In this document: positions 41,173 through 49,928 of the stretch, piece after piece
Layout: each line of letters begins with the position of its first letter
Numbering within the stretch: the stretch's first letter is position 1
Source of the DNA: Candidatus Coatesiibacteriota bacterium
GTDB taxonomy: Bacteria; RBG-13-66-14; B26-G2; JAUVZD01
Length of the DNA stretch: 64,000 bases
Direction: 5' to 3'
Assembly (NCBI GenBank): GCA_030602715.1
Contig: JAUVZD010000012.1
Coordinates: forward strand, 1-64,000
Program-made: the position numbers and the translations under genes
The notes under the pieces: generated by a model
The model's database searches: none
Seen by the model: the letters and a program-made list of their open reading frames with translations, nothing else
Told to the model about the DNA's origin: nothing

Positions 41173-41272
41173 GTCAACTGTCAGAAGTAGATTAGGGGAA
41201 AATAACCCACCCACAATTCAGGAGCTACTGACACACTCTACATAACATTCAAGTTCCGCGCCTTAAAAAACC

Positions 41273-41304
41273 ATAAAAAAAGCTCCGGATGAGACCGGAG
41301 CTTT
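41273..41304 (-). terminator. Terminator of the beta-barrel gene at 41323
   Basis: AGCTCCGG-ATGAGA-CCGGAGCT hairpin followed on the minus strand by TTTTTT. Confidence 0.88.
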
Positions 41305-41322
41305 AAACGAAAAAACGAAAGA

Positions 41323-41904
41323 TTACATTACAGTGTAGCCGATACCTCCGCCTAAGGTCATGAACATCCACTTGCTGACCTCTTTGGTATCCATTGTGTA
41401 CTTATCGTCGCCCAACATCACGATGTTGAGCTTGGTGCCGAAGTTGATGCAGAGCTTGTCGCTGATGAAGTAGTCCATACCACCGCCGAAGTAGAAGCCA
41501 GGCTTGTTGTAGGATTCGTCAACGCCACTGTTCTTGACCTTCATTAGGTAGAAGCCGCCACCACCGCCGGCATAGGGCACAAATGCTCCGCCGGAGATGA
41601 TGTTGTAGCGAACGCCGAAGGTGATAGGAATAATGGTCATCTTGAAGGCGCCTTCCGCAGCACCTTCCATAGCCTTGCTCTTCATTCCAAGATAGTAGCC
41701 AAAGTTCACATCAATACCCAAGTACGGAAGGACCCCGATGGTAGCACCACCACCAAAACCATAGCCCAGTTTGACCATATCAGCGAGGTCTCCAAGTGGC
41801 AGAAGGATTCCGCCACCACCACCGACAGTTAAGCCAATGGCAAGGGCGTTTCCCGCCATGCCGATGACGGCTAGAGCCGTAATGGCAACAATAAGCTTCT
41901 TCAT
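41323..41904 (-). CDS. Small outer-membrane beta-barrel protein
   Basis: 193 residues; ATG at 41904 after AAGGAGGAATG. Signal peptide (LIVAITALAVIGMAGNALA), then glycine-rich beta strands (LTVGGGGGILLPLG, YGFGGGATIGVLPYL, VPYAGGGGGFYLMKV, YFGGGMDYFIS) ending in LGGGIGYTVM. This is the pattern of eight-stranded OmpW/OmpA-like barrels. The last strands resemble those of the barrel at 34580. It has its own strong promoter and terminator, so it is likely well expressed. Function unknown. Confidence 0.8.
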   Translation of the reverse strand: MKKLIVAITALAVIGMAGNALAIGLTVGGGGGILLPLGDLADMVKLGYGFGGGATIGVLPYLGIDVNFGYYLGMKSKAMEGAAEGAFKMTIIPITFGVRYNIISGGAFVPYAGGGGGFYLMKVKNSGVDESYNKPGFYFGGGMDYFISDKLCINFGTKLNIVMLGDDKYTMDTKEVSKWMFMTLGGGIGYTVM

Positions 41905-41947
41905 TAGTTCATTCCTCCTTAATGATGTTGATTCCTGCTTTTCAAAA

Positions 41948-41964
41948 GGATGGTCAATCCAAAA
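41948..41964 (-). repeat. Shared leader element, copy 2
   Basis: Identical 17-mer to 41098-41114 (TTTTGGATTGACCATCC on the minus strand), here between promoter and ribosome site of the beta-barrel gene. A partial match (GGTTTTGGATGGG) occurs at about 42047-42059. Confidence 0.75.
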
Positions 41965-42072
41965 CCTCTAGACTTAACCACCACTTTTGAGAAAGCTCCT
42001 TTTAATCTATACTAGATATTGCTTCTGGCAACCACTATCAGTTACCCATCCAAAACCCTGATATTTTATGAC

Positions 42073-42101
42073 AAGATAACACATAATGCCAATCGTGTCA
42101 A
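42073..42101 (-). promoter_or_regulatory. Promoter of the beta-barrel gene at 41323
   Basis: On the minus strand a perfect TTGACA (42096-42101) and TATCTT (42073-42078), spacer 17. The leader would be about 165 bases, long enough for regulation. Confidence 0.78.
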
Positions 42102-42169
42102 GCCTTTTTTTAACCAAATTTTAACACAATTTCTTGGATATTTTCACTCATAACGTTCACTTTTACCCT

Positions 42170-42604
42170 TCAGAAAGGTAGAACATACAACTCATTGATG
42201 TCTATCCCCGAAACCGTCTGACCGGGGGGGACACTCACCGATTTTGGTAGCCATTCCAACCCATCATAATCACCATAATAACCGACGGCGTCGGTCCCCG
42301 GCGTGTATTTCAGGTCGCCATTGAGGTCCTTGACCGCAACCACATAGTAGTAAGTATCCGGCTTAACATTAACGACGATGTAACCTCCGGTATCAAAAGT
42401 GATGGTGCCGTTCTCCAAAGGCTGATTGAGGAAGATTAAACTGTCCTCATCCAAAAGGAGCACATAGGTTCCGCCACAGGGCTGACCCAAATAATACACG
42501 GAACCGGTAATAATTCCCTTACTTGGGTCACAGGTGAGGACCGAGGCGACCAAGACCAAGACCGCCGCCAGAATAAATATCCTTAATACCATACCTCTCT
42601 TCAT
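42170..42604 (-). CDS. Small lipoprotein with a carboxypeptidase-regulatory-like fold
   Basis: 144 residues. Signal with lipobox SVLTC (Cys about 25), then GIITGSVYYLGQPCGGTYVL, a strand repeat and NGTITFDTGGYIVVNV. A calcium-loop-like DLNGDLKYTPGTD and a short C-terminus follow. The beta-sandwich pattern resembles CarboxypepD_reg/prealbumin-like domains of exported proteins. Function unknown. It follows the two TPR genes on the same strand after a 33-base gap. Confidence 0.6.
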   Translation of the reverse strand: MKRGMVLRIFILAAVLVLVASVLTCDPSKGIITGSVYYLGQPCGGTYVLLLDEDSLIFLNQPLENGTITFDTGGYIVVNVKPDTYYYVVAVKDLNGDLKYTPGTDAVGYYGDYDGLEWLPKSVSVPPGQTVSGIDINELYVLPF

Positions 42605-42637
42605 TATTCAACCTCCCGGCTATCTTTGACTAACCGT

Positions 42638-43483
42638 CTACTCCTCCTCGCCACCGCCCTCAACCTCCCCTCCTTCTCCACTCCCCTCAAAACCGACCTC
42701 CTCGGAGACGTCCTCAATATGCTTCACCAACCTGTCCACCTGTGACCGCCCACCGGGAAAAAGTTCACCATACTTGCGCAGGTAGGAGAGCGCCTGCCGG
42801 TATGCTCCCTCGGAAATAAGCATTACCGCCACCTCCCGATAAGCCGACGCACTCTCCGGCTCATATTCAATTGCCCGCTGAAAACACTCCAAAGCCTCCT
42901 GGTCCCGAGAGAGCCTGAGCAGGATTATACCTAAATTATACCACACCGTTCCGTCAAATGGCTCAAAAGAAAGGGCAAACCGATTCTCCTCCTCGGCGGC
43001 TTCATACCACCCCTTGCGCCGATATATGACCGCCAGGTTGGCATGGGGCTCACCGTAGGAATCATCCAGGGCTATGGCCCGCTGGAAGGCATCATAAGCC
43101 TCCCCGGTCTCCCTCAGGTGGAAGCAGGCAACCCCATATTCATTGTATAGTCGGGCACTCTCTGGAAGCTGATTCAGGGCTATCTGCGCAAGGTCGTAGG
43201 TCTCCTGAAAGAGCTTCTCGGCATTACCTTTCTGTAACAGTAAGATAAGTTCATCCTCCCCCAAGGTCCCACCGGAGGAGATGAGATTTTTGGTGGAGAC
43301 CAGCTCGTCTTGTAGCTCCTCCTGCTCCGGGGAGGAGGGTCCCTCTCCGTCCTGTCCCCAAACCGATCCGCTCAGGCAGAGTATCTGTAAAAAGCAAAAA
43401 AGGGAGAAGAGCATCCCCCTCGCCATCGCTCGGTTTATGCGTAATGCTTCAGGTTTTCCCAAAGAACTTCCCATCATCTCCAT
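42638..43483 (-). CDS. Secreted TPR-repeat protein
   Basis: 281 residues. A hydrophobic export signal lies some 20 residues in (GMLFSLFCFLQILCLSGSVWG); the ATG at 43483 gives a long basic n-region, and an ATG at about 43426 is an alternative. Four to five TPRs follow (ARLYNEYGVACFHLRETGEA, EPHANLAVIYRRKGWYEAAE, TVWYNLGIILLRLSRDQEAL). The C-terminus is Gly/Glu-rich and low in complexity. It starts nine bases after the next TPR gene, so the two are coupled. Probably a periplasmic protein-binding scaffold. Confidence 0.78.
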   Translation of the reverse strand: MEMMGSSLGKPEALRINRAMARGMLFSLFCFLQILCLSGSVWGQDGEGPSSPEQEELQDELVSTKNLISSGGTLGEDELILLLQKGNAEKLFQETYDLAQIALNQLPESARLYNEYGVACFHLRETGEAYDAFQRAIALDDSYGEPHANLAVIYRRKGWYEAAEEENRFALSFEPFDGTVWYNLGIILLRLSRDQEALECFQRAIEYEPESASAYREVAVMLISEGAYRQALSYLRKYGELFPGGRSQVDRLVKHIEDVSEEVGFEGSGEGGEVEGGGEEE

Positions 43484-43491
43484 TTTGGGCT

Positions 43492-44478
43492 TTATTCCGC
43501 CACCTCCGCGGTATCCGCCCTCTTCACCAGCTCCTTGAAACGAGCCTCCTCCTGCAATGTTTCAAAGTAGGGTGTGCTCACCATCCCCGGGACCAACGAC
43601 GGGGACACGATAGCCGCCTCCTCCAGGTTATCCAGCGCCCGCTCGTTATCCCCCATGCGGACATAGACCAGAGCCATCTGGAAGAAGTTGGTCCCCCAGT
43701 ATGGGTCCAGAGATGCAGACCTCTCAAAGGATTCCAGTGCTTCATCATCAAGTCCCAGGTAGGATAATATAACCCCCCGATTGTGCCAGTAAAGAGGGTC
43801 GTCGGGGAAATGCTCCAGGGCCATGTTAATATTCTTCAGTGACTCCTCGTATAAGCCTAAATTGGTCTGGGCTACAGCCAGGGTGGCATAGGTGTAATGA
43901 TAGGAGGGATCGGCAGCTATCGCCTCGTGAGCGCAGTAAGACGCCTCCAGCCATAATCCCAGAGAGCCGAAGAGGGCGGCTTTGTTGTCCCAGGCTTTTG
44001 CCATTTGGGGGTTTAGGTCAATTGCCCGATCAAAAGCGGCGATAGCCTGCTCATAGTATCCCAGGTAACCGAGCGCCGAGCCGTAGGTGTTCCAGTATTC
44101 GGCGTTATCGTCGTCCAGCTCTATGGAACGGTTGGAAAGTTCCGCCGCCGACTGATACTCCTCATTCTGCCCGGCGATAAGAGCCAGACCGTTGTAAGCC
44201 AGGGCGTTCTCAACATCCACCTCCAAGGCCCGCTTCAAATTCAGCTCCGCCTCCTTCTGCTCACCTTTCTCCAGGAGGACCATCCCCTTAAGCGCCAGTC
44301 CCCAGGAATCATCCGGAGAGCTGAGCAGTATCCGGTCGGCGGTCTCCTCGGCGGTCTCGGTATCCCCCTCCGATAGTGCGCTCCACCCCTCGCCTGAACC
44401 CTCCGCCACAACTCCACTGGAGGTCATCAGACCCGCCAAGATCAAAAAAACTCCAGCTAAATAAAGCCTCTTTTTCAT
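43492..44478 (-). CDS. Secreted TPR-repeat protein
   Basis: 328 residues; signal peptide (LYLAGVFLILAGLMTSSGVVA), then seven or more TPRs (ALAYNGLALIAGQNEEYQSA, EYWNTYGSALGYLGYYEQAI, KAWDNKAALFGSLGLWLEAS, LYWHNRGVILSYLGLDDEAL). The end of the protein (SPSLVPGMVSTPYFETLQEE) is the usual close of TPR-containing envelope proteins. First gene of a three-gene leftward unit. Role unknown; repeats suggest binding of other proteins. Confidence 0.82.
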   Translation of the reverse strand: MKKRLYLAGVFLILAGLMTSSGVVAEGSGEGWSALSEGDTETAEETADRILLSSPDDSWGLALKGMVLLEKGEQKEAELNLKRALEVDVENALAYNGLALIAGQNEEYQSAAELSNRSIELDDDNAEYWNTYGSALGYLGYYEQAIAAFDRAIDLNPQMAKAWDNKAALFGSLGLWLEASYCAHEAIAADPSYHYTYATLAVAQTNLGLYEESLKNINMALEHFPDDPLYWHNRGVILSYLGLDDEALESFERSASLDPYWGTNFFQMALVYVRMGDNERALDNLEEAAIVSPSLVPGMVSTPYFETLQEEARFKELVKRADTAEVAE

Positions 44479-44595
44479 CTGTCCACCTTCCTCACTTGGC
44501 AGATGCTCAACGCCACAATTATTTAGACAGCCTTCATCCCCCCGTCGCTTAACACCCCTCCATCAATTCTAATATAGATAAATCGCCAGCGCAAC

Positions 44596-44634
44596 AAAAA
44601 AGCCCACCACCCCGCCATCGGCGGGGTGTGGGCT
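44596..44634 (-). terminator. Terminator after the CAU-anticodon tRNA
   Basis: Long hairpin AGCCCACCACCCCGCC-ATC-GGCGGGGTGTGGGCT (one bulge) with TTTTTT after it on the minus strand. Confidence 0.85.
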
Positions 44635-44642
44635 TATGGTTT

Positions 44643-44716
44643 TGGCGGTGCCCAGATTTGAACTGGGGACACTACGGATATGAGCCGTATGCTCTAACCG
44701 ACTGAGCTACACCGCC
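44643..44716 (-). tRNA. tRNA with CAU anticodon (Met, or Ile2)
   Basis: Leftward, begins GGCGGTGTAGCTCAG; anticodon stem-loop TACGGCTCATATCCGTA gives CAU. Acceptor GGCGGTG/CACCGCC is fully paired at position 1, so this is not the initiator. Elongator Met or lysidine-type Ile cannot be separated here. CCA is not encoded. Confidence 0.9.
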
Positions 44717-44858
44717 TTGGGCACCGGTATAATACAACATCTTATGTAAAAAATCAAGGCAAAAACCGATAAGCGACCGGACCCAAAATCGCTCAAAGCC
44801 TCCCCTTGACTTGCGACCATCATCAAGCTAACATCAGGTATAAGGTGACCGCAAGGCG

Positions 44859-45320
44859 ATGAAGACAACCTCCAAAGAGAAATTATTCTACACCGACGCC
44901 ACCTGCGGAGATGTAGCCCGTTGGCTGCGCATCGCCGGCTTCAGCGTGTCAAGCGATGTTGAACCCGAAGCCACCCTCCCCTCCCTCTCTGCAAATGAAG
45001 GACGCCTGTTGCTCACCCGCTCAGCCACGCTCGCCCAGACCGATGAGGCGAAAATCCTCCTGCTTCCGGAGGGGCTTGCGTCGGCGCTCTCCCTGCTGAG
45101 GGAAAAGGGACTTCTTGAGCCCATCAAGCCCTTCAGGCGATGCCTCTCCTGCAATCAACTTTTGCTCTTCATCCCCCGACCGCAGGTGCGCCCCTTCGTC
45201 CCGCCCTATGTCCATTCAATCCACAACCGCTTCCTCATCTGCCCCGATTGTAAGCGCATCTACTGGAGCGGCACCCATTTACATAAAATGAGCAGGTTCC
45301 TGGATGAACTCTTCAATTAA
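44859..45320 (+). CDS. Mut7-C RNase-domain protein
   Basis: 153 residues. The N-terminal half is a PIN-like Mut7-C fold: FYTDATCGDVARWLRIAGF, then RLLLTRSATLA. The C-terminal half is a zinc ribbon with CLSC (about 95-98) and CPDC (about 127-130), followed by KRIYWSGTHLHKM. This is the standard Mut7-C (DUF82) layout. Usual acidic residues of PIN nucleases are partly present (Asp 13, Asp 18). It overlaps the start of the secreted peptidase gene by 17 bases. Confidence 0.88.
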   Translation: MKTTSKEKLFYTDATCGDVARWLRIAGFSVSSDVEPEATLPSLSANEGRLLLTRSATLAQTDEAKILLLPEGLASALSLLREKGLLEPIKPFRRCLSCNQLLLFIPRPQVRPFVPPYVHSIHNRFLICPDCKRIYWSGTHLHKMSRFLDELFN

Positions 45321-47805
45321 AAGGACGATTAGAAGCCTGGCGGTCTTTATACTGCTCTCTGGCTTCGCCACTGGGATAGCAGAATCGGCACAGATTCTGG
45401 ACCTATACCTCCTCACCGAGCCTGACTATTCTACCATCATTACTCACCTGAAAGACAATCAAAGGCTCATCTACTACGACGGCGATATCGCTCTCCTCAG
45501 AAGCCCGAGCCCCCTAACTGCGGAGATGAGTGCAGGCGTCACCCCTCCCATCTTACTTGACAGCGCACCAACGGGCACCAGTTATATCCTGGTCGCCGAC
45601 CCGCTGGGGCTGGGAGAGGAGAAACTCTCCGACTTCGGTCACATCATCCCCGACTTTCCCCGGGATAAGGGCTACCTCCTGGCGACCATGTCCGAAGACT
45701 GCACCTGGGTAAATGCCGGCGGTTACCTCGCCTTCCCCCTGCGTCCCCGAAGCACAATCCATAAAACCAGCGCAATCTCCGAACAGCCGGAGTATAACGC
45801 CCTCATCCCCCTGGCGCTAAACTCCTACGGCACCGCCGAGGGATACAAACTGATTGACAAGTTTGAAGACTACGGCACCCGCTTCACCTACAGCGACCAG
45901 CTTATCAGCGCCTGCGACTACATCTACAACCTTCTGGCGGATATGGGTTACTCGGTGGAGATTCACGAATACGACTTTGACCTGTTAAACTGGAGCCAAT
46001 ACCACGAGATAGATTTCACCCCCAACTATACTCTGGGCTACCTGGTCTGTCGTGACGGCTTTCTCTTCGCCACCGCCGACTACGGGGATACCTTTGAGAG
46101 AATACCTCTGATAACCTCCCCCTACGCCATATGTGCTCTGGATGAGGAACACATCTGGCTTGCCGGTGGCAGTGGGAAGGTAGCCCTCTCTTCCGACGGC
46201 GGGGAGAGCTGGGAGGTAACCCAGACGCCCACCGAAGCCACATTTTTTAGCATAGACTTCTACGATCAGGATGTGGGCATCGCCTGCGGCACCGATGGGG
46301 CCATCGTCTATACCCAAGACGGAGGAGTGAGCTGGCAGTTGGGGGCAAGCGAAAGCGTAAAAGACCTTATGTGCATCCATATGCTCTCCTCTGACACCGC
46401 ACTTTGCGGCGGTTTTGAAGGAACTCTGCTCAAGACCACCGACGGCGGCGCCACCTGGAGCGACATCTGCCCCCCGGAACTTGCCGGTCACAACATTCGT
46501 GATCTCTGCTTCATAAGCGACACCGAGGGCTGGATGGCGGAAGGTGCACATATGATGGGGGGTAAGATAGCCCACACCACCGACGGTGGGGAAAACTGGA
46601 CGGTGCAGGATGAGGACGAGTATAACCTGCTGGCGGTCAGCTTCTCCGATAGCTTGAACGGATGGGCTGGTGGGGTGGGCGATATGGTCAAACACACAAC
46701 CGACGGTGGAGTGAGCTGGGAGGAGTTAGCACTACCCAACGAGGATAGATATGTAACCGATCTCTATGCCCTAAGCGCCGACCGGCTGCTGGTCTGCTGT
46801 ATCTACGGACCCCATTACATAACCACCGACGGCGGAACCACCTGGCAGGAGATGAACCTGGGTGAAGGCGGTCTCTTCTCCCGACCCAACATCGTAGCCA
46901 CCAGATACGGTGAGCTCTATCCAGATGAAGAGGTGGTCCTGGTGGCTCATTATGACTCCATCTCCTATGACCCCTGGATAGCCGCTCCTGGCGCCGACGA
47001 CAACGCCAGCGGCACCGCTTCGGTCCTGCTCGCCGCCCGAGCTATGACAAACTTCAACTTCGCCCGCACGGTGCGCTTCCTCCTGGTGAGCGGAGAGGAG
47101 CAGGGACTGCGGGGAAGCTGGGCTTACGCCCAGGATGCCTATACTTTGGGGAAAAACATCGTCGCTGTGGTCAATGCGGATATGCTTGGCTTTCGGGATG
47201 ACCAGCTCTACGATGTGGGCATTCGCGAAGGCGAGCCCTGGGAGTGGATGGGGGAGTATATGGTTACCGTGGCTGAATATTATCTCCCCGAATTGGAGGT
47301 CATTCCCCATTTCGTGGGCTGGGGCGGCTCGGACCACATGTCCTTTCAGGCTTTCGGCTACCCGGCGCTGATGGTCGGCGAATACCCCGGCTCCTTCTGG
47401 TATCCCTACATCCATACGCCCTACGACACACTGGACAAGCTGGACCCCCTGATGGTTTCCCTGGGGGCAAAACTCCAGCTGGCAGGGGCTATGTCCTTCG
47501 CCGACCCCCTATCAATCGTCCCTCAACCGCAGACCTCCCCGGAGCCATACCCGGCCCCCAACCCCTTCCGACCGGGCGGGGACGCACCCGGGGTCTCCTT
47601 CGTCAATCTTGAGGGCTACACCACTCTGGCGATATACGACATCTCCGGCGCCCGGGTCTATTCATACCAACTCGTGGGGGAGTTAAGCCACCTGTGGCTG
47701 GCGACCAATAATTCCGGCGACGCGGTGGCAAGCGGGGTCTATCTCTGGGTGCTGGAAAGCGACAGCAAGCCCCCAACAAGCGGAAAGATAGCGGTGATTA
47801 GATGA
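45304..47805 (+). CDS. Secreted M28 metallopeptidase with inserted YCF48-type propeller
   Basis: 833 residues with a signal peptide (SLAVFILLSGFATGIAESA). Residues about 170-235 (RFTYSDQLISACDYIYNLLA, DMGYSVEIHEYDFD) are the N-terminal part of an M28 aminopeptidase. The chain then enters a propeller with six Asp-box turns (DGGESWE, DGGVSWQ, DGGATWS, DGGENWT, DGGVSWE, DGGTTWQ; about 240-520). It then returns to the catalytic part: VAHYDS (about 546), GADDNASG (about 564), GEEQG (about 597), NADMLG (about 623) and a final metal His in IHTPYDT (about 703). The last about 80 residues (PAPNPFRPG, IYDISGARV, GVYLWVLES) look like a FlgD/T9SS-type sorting domain. The metal ligands are all present. 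Confidence 0.85.
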   Translation: MNSSIKRTIRSLAVFILLSGFATGIAESAQILDLYLLTEPDYSTIITHLKDNQRLIYYDGDIALLRSPSPLTAEMSAGVTPPILLDSAPTGTSYILVADPLGLGEEKLSDFGHIIPDFPRDKGYLLATMSEDCTWVNAGGYLAFPLRPRSTIHKTSAISEQPEYNALIPLALNSYGTAEGYKLIDKFEDYGTRFTYSDQLISACDYIYNLLADMGYSVEIHEYDFDLLNWSQYHEIDFTPNYTLGYLVCRDGFLFATADYGDTFERIPLITSPYAICALDEEHIWLAGGSGKVALSSDGGESWEVTQTPTEATFFSIDFYDQDVGIACGTDGAIVYTQDGGVSWQLGASESVKDLMCIHMLSSDTALCGGFEGTLLKTTDGGATWSDICPPELAGHNIRDLCFISDTEGWMAEGAHMMGGKIAHTTDGGENWTVQDEDEYNLLAVSFSDSLNGWAGGVGDMVKHTTDGGVSWEELALPNEDRYVTDLYALSADRLLVCCIYGPHYITTDGGTTWQEMNLGEGGLFSRPNIVATRYGELYPDEEVVLVAHYDSISYDPWIAAPGADDNASGTASVLLAARAMTNFNFARTVRFLLVSGEEQGLRGSWAYAQDAYTLGKNIVAVVNADMLGFRDDQLYDVGIREGEPWEWMGEYMVTVAEYYLPELEVIPHFVGWGGSDHMSFQAFGYPALMVGEYPGSFWYPYIHTPYDTLDKLDPLMVSLGAKLQLAGAMSFADPLSIVPQPQTSPEPYPAPNPFRPGGDAPGVSFVNLEGYTTLAIYDISGARVYSYQLVGELSHLWLATNNSGDAVASGVYLWVLESDSKPPTSGKIAVIR

Positions 47806-47871
47806 ACTAAACGAACGATGAAGACTACAAACCCTTTCTTTTTCCACGAGGGAATTAAGGAGTTGATTAGA

Positions 47872-48774
47872 ATGAAAAAGATAATCACTATTATCCCACT
47901 ATTGGTACTATTAGGGTTCTTAATTTTCTTATCAGCATGTGATGAGTTTTCACCACATACGATGATACAACTAACCTTCCAAGATGAGATACATGCTAGA
48001 TCCCCTGTATGGTCTCCTGAAGGGAGTAAAATCGTTTTCTATGGTGGAACCTATGAAAGTTGGGGACTCTGGACCATGGACCCACAAGGGGATAACTTCT
48101 ATCTAATATTAGACAGAGACAGCTTCATTCCTCCCGCACATGAATTCATCCCCAACGACTTCAGCGACGACAGCTATCTCCTGTTCTCAGACGATTTGGA
48201 CAATATCTACTATTTATCCCTCGCAGGAGGCGACCCGGTCTTTATCTGTGAGGGCTCAAGCCCCACAATCAAGGGCAACCTGGATGGAACCTATAACATC
48301 GCCTATTTTGATTCCAACAGCAAAGGACCAGATAGCACCAGTGGAATATACTTAACCGATATTCACGGCTCCGAACCACAATTGCTGATTCCTGACGGCG
48401 GCCACCCTCACTGGTCACACAATGGAAGCAAGCTGGTATTCGCAAATCAGGAAAAACTCTGGATAATGGATATGAATACCACCGAGACGACTCTCCTCTA
48501 TGACAGCAGTGAAGGTTACAGTAGTGCATGTTACCCACGATGGTCTCAAGGCGGATATTGGATAGCTTTCTGTATGTGGTCAAAAGAAACTTTTAACTGG
48601 GAAATCTTCATAATCCCCTCATCAGGTGGCAACCCAACTAGATTGACAGAACTCCCTTATGACCCAGATTTTGAACCTCCTCCCCCCAATTCTCTGTCCT
48701 GGTCTCCTGAAGGTAAGTGGATAGTATTTGAGCGAAGTATCAATTGCGAACTTTGGAAGGTGAGCGTGGAGTAG
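47872..48774 (+). CDS. TolB-like (PD40) propeller lipoprotein
   Basis: 300 residues from ATG at 47872, set by AAGGAG; the frame extends 18 codons further upstream. Lipobox LSAC (Cys 23). Blades with WSPEGSKIVF, WSHNGSKLVFA, WSQGGYWIAF and WSPEGKWIVF are PD40 repeats as in TolB. It resembles the next gene throughout (for example IYLTDIHGSEPQLL) and is related to the broken gene at 33482. Probably an envelope lipoprotein of unknown partner. Confidence 0.82.
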   Translation: MKKIITIIPLLVLLGFLIFLSACDEFSPHTMIQLTFQDEIHARSPVWSPEGSKIVFYGGTYESWGLWTMDPQGDNFYLILDRDSFIPPAHEFIPNDFSDDSYLLFSDDLDNIYYLSLAGGDPVFICEGSSPTIKGNLDGTYNIAYFDSNSKGPDSTSGIYLTDIHGSEPQLLIPDGGHPHWSHNGSKLVFANQEKLWIMDMNTTETTLLYDSSEGYSSACYPRWSQGGYWIAFCMWSKETFNWEIFIIPSSGGNPTRLTELPYDPDFEPPPPNSLSWSPEGKWIVFERSINCELWKVSVE

Positions 48775-48797
48775 TTTGGGGGATGTTGGAACATATT

Positions 48798-48827
48798 CGG
48801 GGGCGGGAAAATTCTCCGCCCCCGGTC
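48798..48827 (+). terminator. GC hairpin after the first TolB-like gene
   Basis: GGGGGCGGG-AAAATTCT-CCGCCCCC with outer pairs CATTCGG/CCGAATG; no T-run follows, so termination is uncertain. A similar hairpin follows the next gene. Confidence 0.45.
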
Positions 48828-48884
48828 TATCCGAATGTCGCAAGATAGTTTTCGCACCATAAAGGCAAAAAGGAGTTGATAGGT

Positions 48885-49811
48885 ATGAAGAACACAATCA
48901 CATTCACAGTCCTTGGGGGACTTTTAGGGCTCGCTCTACTTCTTTGGGGATGTTCGGAGGAATATGACAGCGTCTCATCCAAAACGCCTCAATTAATCTT
49001 TGATGAGATAGACGCGGAACATCCCGTATGGTCTCCTTTGGGGGATACTATCGTCTTCTCAGGAGGGAATGGATACGGCGGAGACCTTTGGACTATAGAC
49101 CCCCAGGGGGGAAATCTGAGCCTCCTTTTGACCTGTGAGGAGGTCGACCCGCCAGCATACGCTCTCTACCCCTACGATTACAGTGACGATGGCTACCTTC
49201 TTTTTACAGGCGGTTTGTATGAAGTCTACTACCTACTTCCAGGGGGGAAAGAACCAGTATATTTATTCCCGGGTTCATATCCTACAGTTGAAGGCAGCCT
49301 GAACGGAAACTACAACATCGCCTACCTTATCCCTGAAAAGGATGGTATATACTTGTCCGACATCCACGGCTCCGAACCCCAGTTGGTGGTGGAGGGAGAC
49401 TTCATATACGGTATTGATTGGTCTCCAGATGGGACTATGTTAACCTACATAAGAGGGATACATCTTGGACAAAGCGATTGGGACTACGAACTGTGCGTCT
49501 ATGATTTTACCACCCAGAGCGAGCAAGTAATTTATGACACCGGCTACGCTCCCAAATGCCCCCGTTGGTCTCCAGATGGAACTTTGATAGCATTTGCCGA
49601 CCAATACTATCCAGAGCCGGGCTATGATTATCCAATGCATAGGGTTGTATGGATTATTCCCTCAGAAGGCGGAGAACCCAAAAGAATCACCAATTTCCCC
49701 TACGGCCCCATAGATTCGCCGGGGGTCTCATGGCTCTCCTGGTCCCCGGATGGAAAATGGATTGTATACGACCTTATAACAAGCGAACTCTGGAAGGTGT
49801 ATGTAGACTAG
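48885..49811 (+). CDS. TolB-like (PD40) propeller lipoprotein, tandem paralogue
   Basis: 308 residues from ATG at 48885 with AAAAAGGAG upstream. Lipobox LWGC (Cys 23). Blades with WSPLGDTIVF, WSPDGTMLTYI, WSPDGTLIAFA and WSPDGKWIVYD. Shares IYLSDIHGSEPQLV and the ending ELWKV with the preceding gene, so the two are a tandem duplication. Likely an outer- or inner-membrane-attached propeller; function unknown. Confidence 0.82.
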   Translation: MKNTITFTVLGGLLGLALLLWGCSEEYDSVSSKTPQLIFDEIDAEHPVWSPLGDTIVFSGGNGYGGDLWTIDPQGGNLSLLLTCEEVDPPAYALYPYDYSDDGYLLFTGGLYEVYYLLPGGKEPVYLFPGSYPTVEGSLNGNYNIAYLIPEKDGIYLSDIHGSEPQLVVEGDFIYGIDWSPDGTMLTYIRGIHLGQSDWDYELCVYDFTTQSEQVIYDTGYAPKCPRWSPDGTLIAFADQYYPEPGYDYPMHRVVWIIPSEGGEPKRITNFPYGPIDSPGVSWLSWSPDGKWIVYDLITSELWKVYVD

Positions 49812-49837
49812 GTGAGGAGGCGTTGGTAGTATCGCAC

Positions 49838-49868
49838 ATTCAGAGGCGGGGAATAGTTCTCCGCCCCT
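49838..49868 (+). terminator. GC hairpin after the second TolB-like gene
   Basis: GAGGCGGGG-AATAGTT-CTCCGCCCC, close in sequence to the hairpin after the first copy, again without a T-run. Confidence 0.4.
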
Positions 49869-49928
49869 TAGGAAAATTAGAGGAGTTTATAGAATTTACT
49901 TGGATTAGCTAACAAGCGATTCCGCAGG

